From: Colletotrichum lupini
Taxonomy: Eukaryota; Ascomycota; Sordariomycetes; Glomerellales; Glomerellaceae
Length of the DNA stretch: 64,000 bases
Reading direction: 5' to 3'
Assembly (NCBI RefSeq): GCF_023278565.1
Contig: NC_064677.1
Location: 62,001 to 126,000 of the forward strand
A program made the position numbers and the translations under genes. The notes beneath the pieces are model-generated. The model was given only the letters and a program-made list of their open reading frames with translations. It was not told the origin of the DNA and ran no database searches. This document shows positions 55,891 through 64,000 of the stretch, piece by piece (within the stretch, counting starts at the first letter, position 1; each line of letters opens with the position of its first letter).

Positions 55891-57926
55891 CTAGACTGGA
55901 CTTCCACACCCAAAGCTCGTAGCCTGGGATTTGCCATTGAACGCCGCAATCAACCCTTCAATCGACGAGTACATGCCCAACGCCGTCGTGACAAGCCCTC
56001 CCAGCATGTAGACGATATTCCAAACATTGAAGAGAGGTCTCTTCATGAACCCCCGCCGGTATCGCTGAAATCCACTATCGACATACGCATACCTACCAGT
56101 GGTTGGGTCAAACGTTTCCTGTTCCGGCACCATTGCATCCTTCCGAATCCAATACCCAAGGCCCAGCAGCGCCGGCAGAGTGTATGTGAAGCTCAGGATG
56201 AACAGCGCCCCGATGAACCCAGATACCAGCGAGAATTGCGGCACAGCGGCGCCGATGATGAAGGCGAGAGCCCAGTACACGGGTATCACCGCCGCCCACA
56301 GCATCTTGCCCGCAGACTCGGTCAACGGCGGCGCCCCAAAGATCTCCTGCAGCAGCTCAACGTAAAGAACCTTCATGCCGATATTCCCATACAACCCGGC
56401 CGCGATCAAACCCGTCACCAGGCCCAGAATGTTGGTCGCCGTCTGCCACCAGTACGGCGATAGACTCTGCATGGCGGGGTTGAAGGCGTACTGGCCCTGG
56501 AAGGAGTACACGTACAACCCGAAGACAAGGTAGCACACGTAGATAAAGACCTCACCGCAGAGAAGGGCCTTCCAAAAGTCCATGGGGTGCCGCATCTCCG
56601 CCATGAAGGCCGCGAAGATGAGACAGCCGCCGTACGAGTAGACGGCTTGGTTCAGCCCGTTCATGGAGCCCAGGAAGCCGGAACCGCCCGAAGCCATGCC
56701 GGGCGGGGGCGTGCCGGCGTAGGTGATGACGGGTCCGGGTCCGAAGGTGTCGCCGAAGGAGGCCTGGGTCGCGGCGAAGTTGGGAGGGGAGTGTGCCACG
56801 ACGCCCATGCTGGTTGTCTTTGGTCAACATCAACCCGAACCGAAGACCATTCCAAGACTTACCAGATGAAAATGATGAGTAGATTCACCCACACGGCCAA
56901 GTTTGCAATCCACGAAAACCGCTGCAGCGTCCGAATCTGGCCCAAGATGAACCCGGCCGCCATGAAGATGACAAGACAGGCTACGAAGCAGATTCCCGCA
57001 TTGCCGTTGGGGCCCTTGCTGATCTGCGAGATGGACTGCCCGTTCGCGAGGATCAGGACGGCCACAAACAACATTAGCTGGAGGCCTTGGGCCAAGTTGA
57101 TGGCGTGCCTTGCCTTGGCGCCAAAGACGCGGAAGTAAAGGTCACCGTAGCCTTTGAGGGGGTATCTGTCCGAGTCGAGGCCGAGGAAAGCTTTGTAGAG
57201 GATCCAGCCGGAGCTTGAATTGGTCAGTCACTTGTTGTCCAAGAGGGCGGTCTTTGGGAGACTTACTACAACGACATGACGCCGAAGACAGTGTAGAGCG
57301 CGATACCAGGGCCGTAACCCATCTGAGCAAAGGCCCATCTGGTTTCTCGTGTTAGTTACGCTTCAGTCAAGGTTTGAGAGTAGGTGAACCTACGGCGTAG
57401 AAAATGGCCCAAGGATATCCGTGGTGATGAGGTAGAACACGGCGCCCCAACCAGCAGTCCTCACCGCCCTACTCGCTGTCTTCCACTCCTCGAGCGTAAC
57501 GACACCGCCGTCCCTGCTCTCCGCAGATTGCAAAGCCTTATCGCTTCCAGTCCCGTTCTGCTTCTCTCCAACACCAGCACCGACATCCTCATTTCCACTG
57601 CCCTCGCTGCCCCCCTGGAACCTTACATGCTCATCACCCTTCCTAAACCGATCTTTCACAACACTCTTGAGCGTCAAGGGTCCTCGAGAGTGTAGATACC
57701 GCTCATTTGCCAGCTTCTCCTCAGCACGCGTGACTTCGGCCCAGTAGAGGTACTCTTCAAACGTCACGTTGGGGTCGTGCAGGATCACCGCCGGCGGCTC
57801 CATGGTGTAAAAGGTTTGTCCTTGTCCATCTTGGCGGGACGGGGTTTGGTCGAGGAGGGGCTGTGGTTTGTTTTGAGCTTTCTGGATGTCGTCTGTGGGT
57901 GCGGGTGTAGTGTGATGGGCAGACAT
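55891..57926 (-). CDS. AAAP-family amino-acid transporter (neutral amino-acid permease, MTR-like)
   Basis: Exons are 57926-57394, 57338-57267, 57213-56863 and 56809-55891. Phases close, giving 624 residues. The N-terminal ~150 residues are cytosolic and polar (EEYLYWAEVTRAEEKLANER). The first helix follows a typical WGAVFYLITTDILGPFSTPWAFAQMGYGPG transition. About eleven helices follow, with SYGGCLIFAAFMAEMRHPMDFWKALL and TNILGLVTGLIAAGLYGNIG as in the Aa_trans family (PF01490), in the style of the Neurospora MTR permease. It is expected in the plasma membrane as a proton-coupled importer of neutral or aromatic amino acids. The promoter holds GATAAG at 58354-58359 and the reverse form at 58593-58598, compatible with nitrogen control. 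Confidence 0.92.
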
Positions 57927-59327
57927 TGTTTGTGTGGTTTATCAGTTTCAGGGTTGGGACGACTTCAGGCGCGATGGGGGTCAAGGAGGCACTGATATCG
58001 GGGAAGGAGATGTTTGATAGACCACACATTATCAAGGCTCATTAGTTCAAGTTGAAGATGGGGAGAGGGTTTCTTATGAGTTCATTTGATCGTAACGTAG
58101 CAGTTCTGATATCGGCCAGTCCAACTATCGCCGCCGATACCACAGTCGCGTAGGTGGGGAGAGTGACATTTCATGGTATCACTTCAACTCAGCCAGAGGT
58201 CAGATACCCTGAACCCCCTCGATATGCCTCATGTCTCTGTCAATCTTCCGGAACAGATTGGAGCCGTTCAAGGATAACCCCCCCCTCCCCCTCTCGCCAT
58301 CCTATCTCCTCCCGAGCTAAGCTTTCTCAACCCCCCGGGCCTGCTGTAACCCTGATAAGGAAAAGTCGTTGCAACCCTCCTTGGCGCGAATTGACGACAG
58401 ACGGGCAGTCGGCAAAGGTGATTTGATCACTACAGTGCCAGGGGACTGTTGGTTGTCAATTTATCCCGCGTGACTATCACAATCATCTGGTCATTGACTT
58501 TTTTCTCAACCCCCTTCTCGAAGCCTGAAGGTGTCAGTTGTGGGGTGACTCGGCTCAACTGATCCGTCTTCTAATCTACGATGGGATCAAGACTTATCAA
58601 AGATGTGAAGAGTTCTAGCGACTGCTGGAGAATTGTCACGATTGTGATGAGCTGAGAGGGTGGGTATTCGGCAGTTGTCGATATCAATGACGTTCTCGAT
58701 GGCAGGTGTATGAGAACACGCAGATTGGTTGCGTTGTTATGCAGCCAAGTCTCATGGGCCCTACGTGCTCACATCTTTCATTGGAAACACTTCCACCTCA
58801 TAATGATCCCAATTGATATATGAGTGCGATGGGTGGATAATTTTCGAAGGGCATCTATCTCCATGGTCTACAAATCCAACGTCGAGGTAGGTCGCTTAGA
58901 AGCTCGCCGATAACGACGGGCCGATGATTCTGCCAATCGATGTCGTATGCATCATCGACTTTGACTATACAATTATTATTGAATTCCTTGACAGATGCAC
59001 ACACGTGCCCAATTATCATCCATGCTTTGTACTCTACCAATGTCGGAAGGGGTGGTCTCAGGACCTCCTTTGCCAATACAAGCCGAGGGGTGCCCTTCAT
59101 GATTGACCACATCAAAGACATAACCACATCATCGCATAGATCTTATTACTTTCTGTTATCATTCATGGCTGGTATGATTGAGGATGTCTCTTATCTTCGT
59201 TGACATTATGATTCAAACTTCATTTCTGCTATGTGGACGGATGTCTCGATGATGATGCGTCAGCCTTGTCTTTATACAGATTGTACATGGTGAACCCCTC
59301 CAGTCGTCATGCCATAAGGTTACGGCA
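57927..59327. other. Intergenic: permease promoter and UVE1 3' flank
   Basis: Two GATAAG-type sites (58354-58359 and, reversed, 58593-58598) lie 430-670 bp upstream of the permease start. No gene is supported; the frames near 58855-59203 overlap on both strands. Confidence 0.5.
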
Positions 59328-61511
59328 TTAATCATCTTCCTTCTTGATCTCCTCTTTGATTTGCGTTGATTTTGCTTTCTTGACCTCCCGCTTCTTGGGC
59401 CTCAACCATTCCTCCATACCCTCAGGCCAATACACCCTATGTTGCGGTCCACCCATGCCGAAATCCTCAGGGGCTATGGTTTTCTCTTCTACAGGAACGG
59501 ATTCAGGTTCCTCTGGTTCCTCGTCTTCGTCGTCGTCATCATCCTTCTTCTTCTTGGATTTCTTAGGCTTCTTTTTGCCATCCTTCTTAGCGACCGCCTT
59601 GTTCGGTCGGATTTCATCCAGTCGCTCGTGTGGCACCACGTTGTTGGATAAGTCCCATCCCGGAAGCCTGAATGTTCGCATGAGTTCAAAGACAGCCTGC
59701 TCCTTATCTTTGGCCTCGATCATGAGATCTGCGTCAGGAGGGCACGGTGGAAGAGTGCGCACTCGCGGAGAGTGTTTTCTTCGGTCCCGGGGTGTGGTAG
59801 CGCTCGGACAGGATTCGCTATAGTGCATCTTTTGCTTGATGTTCTTGCGCGTCCATGTAGCACTGATCCTGTCGTAGATCTTCGTAATATCCTCGGTACC
59901 CTCACGCAATTGGCTTGCGTCGAAAATGATGTTGTGGTGATGGAAGTCCAGAACCATTGAGATGTTCAACTCCTCGCAGATAGGTAGTAGGTCATGGACA
60001 GACCAGGCAACATCGTCGTTCTCGAGGACAAGTCGGTTCTTGATAGACTGTGACAGCTTAGCATAGTTGGCACGGAATCGATCCAGCGTAGATGCTTTGT
60101 CGCCGTAAGTGCCACCCATATGCAATATCATGATGGCGTCCCTATTTTGCTGCTCCGGGAGACGGAGAAGGCCGAGCAACTCATCGTGATATTCAAGATC
60201 GCGAATTGCGGCTGTGATGACTTCTTTGCGTGGTGAGCCGAGCTGAGTAAACTGGCCGGGGTGCGTCGTCAGTCTGTGGCCTAGTTGTGCAGCGACTTTT
60301 CCGGCTTCTGCAAGAGGCTCCGCAGCGAACGGGGTGAGGCGGTAGCCGTATTCTTCATGGCTAGCAAACGGAAACATTTCTGAGCTGAGTCGCATGAACT
60401 TGATGCCGTACTTGTCGTTCCAGCGAAGCATTTTCACAATATCCCGAGCATTGGCCAAGCCCAGTTCCTCAACATACTTCTGACCGCGTTTGATATCGGC
60501 GGGCTGGTTTTCGTCGGGGCGATTCTTAGTAGGGTGTTCAGGCTGAGATGGATCAGCAAGCGGGTGACGATGTTGTAATATGGAGGCTATGCGGCAAGTT
60601 CTTGAACTGAAGACGGGTGGATTTGCGGCGCGGAGATAGGTATTGAGACAGGCCTGATCCAGTATTAGTCAACGACAACCAAAGCTAGGATGTGGGAAAG
60701 ATCATACGTAACCCAACCTTCCAGTCCATGGGAGAGGCAGGTAGCTGCTGTTTACAGGCGGCTCTCGTCCAGCACCTCTCTCCGGGGCGTTCTCGAGGCG
60801 CATCTTGTCGTCCTCGACGTCACCGACTGCGCCTTCCCCGTCCGGACCTTCGATTGGGGCGGCATCCAAATTGGGGGTACCGGATCGCTCCTCTTCAGCC
60901 ATCCGGGCGAGCTTCTCTGGATCTGACGGATGGACTGCCAAGTGAGGTTTATACGCGTTTTTGTCTGAGTGAGGCTTGGTTGAACCAGGCGGGACATGGC
61001 TCGTCTCGATGGCAAGACGCTGGTTCCTGGTGGAATTCTGTAGACGATTCTCCATCTCAGTGAGCTCTCTTATGGCACGGCGCACGCCATTCTCAGACTC
61101 GGCCTTCTTGCGGCTAATCTGGCGGCGCTTAGCCGGTGGTTGGTCTTTTGCAAGATCGGCCTCGGTGGGACTCATGGCGGCGCCGGGCTTGGTGACTGTT
61201 TTCACGTCGCTGATGTTTCTGGCGGATCGGCGCGGAGCCGGAGTGTCGGGGACAGGGTTTGCAGCCTCGGTGGTAGTAGGTTGTCCATTTGTTATACCGG
61301 ACTTCTTTCGCTTCTGTGCGGCCATGGTGATGTATGGGCAGCAGTTAAGTAATATAAATGGTCGGCTGAGCGAGTACTGATGGGGGTGGGAGACACAAGC
61401 GAGCGATGAGCTCAGGAGCGGGACAAGTGACGGCACGAGGGGGCTCGTGGCACGAAGAAGTCGTCGCGGATACAACAGATGATTGGCCGCGGCGGAAGAA
61501 AAGCTCCTCAT
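59328..61511 (-). CDS. UVE1: UV-damage endonuclease (Uve1/UVDE)
   Basis: Exon 2 is 60653-59328 and exon 1 ends at 60708 (donor GTATGA, acceptor GATCAG, phase 0). The conserved TIM-barrel domain begins at the splice with LGYACLNTYLR. It continues with PPVFSSRTCRIASI, MRLSSEMFPFASH, HPGQFTQLGSPR, VLENDD, VLDFHHHNI, the metal-site HYSE and LMIEAKDKEQAV. This enzyme nicks 5' to UV photoproducts and other lesions in alternative excision repair. A Lys/Asp/Glu-rich insert (KKPKKSKKKKDDDDDEDEEP) precedes a conserved tail. Three in-frame ATGs exist at 61562, 61511 and 61325. The 61511 start gives 709 residues with an Arg/Ser/Ala-rich, acid-free lead (MRSFSSAAANHLLYPRRLLR) like a mitochondrial presequence. 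The 61325 start gives 647 residues with a nuclear-type lead (MAAQKRKKSG). Both forms may be made. Confidence 0.93.
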
Positions 61512-61562
61512 GCAGTCAATGACGGGAGCAGCGGGCGAATCTGTCGAGAAGTGGCCCGGCAA

Positions 61563-63559
61563 GGTGATGGATACGGAAGCGCGTAGTAGTATAGAACCCT
61601 AGGATAGTTATGCTCTAAGGTGGATGTTTGCCATGTGGGAACTAAGGTAATGCGGATGGCCGGGTGTCAGATGGATGCGAATTACGTAGAGACGCTTTGG
61701 CGTAACTGCAGGTGACCGAATTTCGAATCGAGTGAGGTACCCCGAGGGATTAAGTGTGTGTAGTAGGGGTGCACTATTCAGGATGATGCTCTTCAGCGAG
61801 GATGGGAAGGAAGACGATGACAGGGACAACAAGACTGTAAGGTATGGGGAAGCAAGAGAGGAGTATGTGGTTTGATATGAGTTGAGGCTGAGTTGAAGTG
61901 AGATTTCTCAAATCACTTGCAATGCGCGCCGAGTGAAGCAAAGGAAGAGTGTGTGAGATGGCGGAGAAAGGAGAGGGAGAGAGACGGGAGTGGGAGAGAG
62001 AGAGAGGCAAAGACGAAGAGATGGAAAACGTCGATGAGGTCAACGGGGCCACAGACCGAGCACTGCGCGCTCGAGAGACAGACGTCGGATGGGAGTGAGG
62101 TACAAACGGCCATGTATCTTGAAGCGAGCGGGCTAGTAATAGAGGCGAGTATCTACCTGAGCCCAGCTTGAGGTAGGTACTCCGAGCTAAAGTAGGTACC
62201 TAGGTAGGGTAGGTAGGGGAATAGACGGGAAGGATGGGAATTGGAAAAGGAAGCTAAGACGGATGCTTTCTACCTGACCTTACCTTAGGTACCTTAGGGT
62301 CCCGATCGTGTTACCAATCACTTAGTTTGACTCTCGCTTTCTTATGTTTGTGGCGGAAGAGAAGAACCTAAGGGACGATATGAGGTAAGGTTAGGGCAAC
62401 ACGATCTCGAGGATGCCTCCCCTCTCCATGCTATGCGAGACTCTACTTTCTTCTCTCTTATTTTTCTTGTAAATATGGATCAGGTCCCATACGGTACCAC
62501 ATTCCGGGTCGAAGCTCGCCCCTTGAGGTGTGACGCGTGGGATCAATAGAGTCGGGCAGGAAAGAAGACAGCCGAGTTGAAGAGAGGACGCGAAACCGCC
62601 ACACGAGTAATGAGGCAGTTGAGACGCCACAGTCGACGCTCGGCTAGAGATGAGGAAGGCGCTTACCTGATGAGTAAGGATGATTCCTCACTGTATCCCA
62701 GTAGATATGCAAAGAAGAAGGAGAAGAAACAGAAAAAGAAAGAAGCGCGGGAGGGAAAAGCGCGTTCGCAACCGTGGATGTGGAACAGAGGAAGGGACGA
62801 TACAGAGCTATGAGGTAGGTGTGGAGAGCACAGACCACACATCGTGCGTCATTCCTCCAACAGCGCAGACGCACCTCGATTAAATCAACGGCAGGAGCTC
62901 CCGACGTCACCACCACGACACCTCTCCTGAGTCCTGTGCCTTCCTTCTGCCTCACCTACCAGTCAGTACCTTACCTTACTATTGAGCCATGTGCATGGCA
63001 AGTGCGCAACCAATTTCTTTTAGATTTAGGAAAGAACTTGTCATCGTACCAAATTCCAAATAGCAAGCACCTTCCTCTCCTCCTTTTCTTCAACGTAGCG
63101 TCCGTACCTTAGAGGTAGGTAAGTACCTTGCATCAATGGCAGGTGAGAGCCATCTTGGTCTACCTTAGTTCCTTCCCCAGTCTAAAGTAGGTATGAATGA
63201 AGCATTTGGAGACATCCGTTACACCAAGCAGAAAGTCAACGGAGCCAAGCGGGTAGAATTTGCATAGTTACCTTCCAGTTCCACGTCTACAATTCTCCAT
63301 TTTATGACATGGACATTCCGTCTTCATTGTAGATTTGCCGCACAACTTTGAACTTCTATATCGGCACGCATCGGTAGCAGACATTGCAGAGTCCACCCAA
63401 TTCCTCCAGTCTCTCCACACATCTTGCGTATGCGGAGTATTGCCGGTATTCAGCCTCACGGACATGACCTCATCGTCCCATTGCCAGAGACAGAGGCTGA
63501 GGCAAAGACATTCACTTTGTTATTCACCAATGTCACCGCACGCGCTGCAGTGTAGACAG
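61563..63559. other. Intergenic with dense AGGTACCT-type motifs
   Basis: The left part is the UVE1 promoter. 61770-62100 is purine-rich on the plus strand. 62171-62300 and 63106-63195 contain repeated AGGTAGGTAC, GGTACCTAGGTAGGG and CCTTAGGTACCTTAGGG strings. A small minus-strand frame at 63268-63465 has six Cys but no support as a gene. Confidence 0.5.
62171..62300. repeat. AGGTACCT / AGGTAGGT motif island
   Basis: At least six AGGTA-type units, on both strands and including palindromic GGTACC, lie within 130 bp. Similar but smaller islands are near 7945, 20260, 20420, 23905, 24034, 24770, 52310 and 63110-63190. They always lie in intergenic DNA. Confidence 0.55.
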
Positions 63560-63860
63560 CTATTCGAGCCGTGATTGGAATCTGCCACACTCTGTCTGCT
63601 CTACCCAAGGTATACGAATGCCACCAGGGAACACAAGCTCCGTCGTCCACTCACATTCGGCTTGTTCCATCACTAATTCATCATCCCAGCAGATAATGCG
63701 CGCCTTCTTGCTAGCTCCGCCCAAGTCGAGCTCACCGAACCCAGCCAAAGTCTCACCTCCCTTGTCCAAGAAAACAACCATTCGGACTTGGGACTCCACC
63801 TCAAACGATACACACCGAGGCTCGCGGCTTGCTTTGCAGTACCGTATCGTATTGTCTACC
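63560..63860 (-). CDS. Possible 3' exon of a gene continuing off the right edge (tentative)
   Basis: On the minus strand, a frame opened after a possible acceptor (CGATGTAG just above 63861) reads through about 100 codons with coding-like composition (VVFLDKGGETLAGFGELDLG, ARIICWDDELVMEQAECEW) to a stop at 63560. The upstream exon would lie at or beyond the window edge. I recognise no family. It could be chance. Confidence 0.3.
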
Positions 63861-64000
63861 TACATCGCCGCCGCTGTTTACTGAGAGAACTGCAAAACAA
63901 CGGCTCCCATGGCACTCTCGATGCTGGGCTGATATGTACGACACTGTATTCTCTATGTTTGATTACTTATCAGCAATCATGAACACAAGCAGCCATCCGA

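Noticed and set aside
1..64000. CRISPR array, rRNA genes, intact transposon or viral genes
   Set aside because: No regularly spaced repeats, rRNA-like segments, transposase, reverse transcriptase or integrase frames were found.

Overview
The window is nuclear DNA of a filamentous ascomycete (Pezizomycotina), most likely a Sordariomycete. The evidence is the gene style: short 50-90 bp GT-AG introns with CTAAC/CTGAC-type branch points, intergenic gaps of 1-7 kb, and the families present (psi-factor/linoleate diol synthase fusion, UstYa/DUF3328, Zn(II)2Cys6 factor, HsbA-type cell-wall protein, PA14-type GH3, Uve1). A Colletotrichum-like genome is a guess only. Gene models below were built by reading splice sites by eye and checking that exon phases join; almost all close in frame.

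Layout. 0-6.3 kb: 3' part of a membrane protein, a broken type-B carboxylesterase, thymidylate kinase, and a cell-cycle-looking protein of unknown function. 6.3-13.6 kb: long gene-poor stretch. 13.6-22.9 kb: a Tyr-rich small secreted protein, a UstYa-family oxidase-like protein, a short-chain dehydrogenase and an acyltransferase-3 membrane protein. 22.9-28.4 kb: second gene-poor stretch. 28.4-32.2 kb: a 1185-residue fatty-acid dioxygenase-P450 fusion. 33-45 kb: PQ-loop transporter, amino-acid permease, TIGR04076 protein, Zn(II)2Cys6 regulator, an aldo/keto reductase with an unexplained 220-residue N-terminal domain, and a secreted GH3 beta-glucosidase. 48-50.7 kb: GPI-type cell-wall protein and a decayed acidic-protein gene. 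52.6-61.5 kb: housekeeping block (GTP cyclohydrolase I, TAF11, a neutral amino-acid permease of the AAAP family, UV-damage endonuclease). The last 2.4 kb is mostly non-coding with a possible gene fragment at the right edge.

How the genes may work together. The 34-45 kb block looks like a small catabolic or uptake neighbourhood: secreted glycosidase, membrane permease, reductase and a pathway-type regulator. Its three promoter regions (36.5-36.9, 39.6-40.1, 45.0-45.3 kb) each carry the palindrome GCCGGC close to a GATAAG site, four copies of GCCGGC lying between the regulator and the reductase. The 13.6-19.2 kb block pairs a UstYa-type protein with a Tyr-rich secretory peptide and an SDR, which invites a RiPP hypothesis but lacks the canonical repeated KR-bounded cores. 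Two decayed genes carry in-frame TAG/TGA codons compatible with C-to-T decay. No rRNA, canonical tRNA, CRISPR array or intact transposon was seen; two short tRNA-B-box/T-tail elements look like SINE debris.
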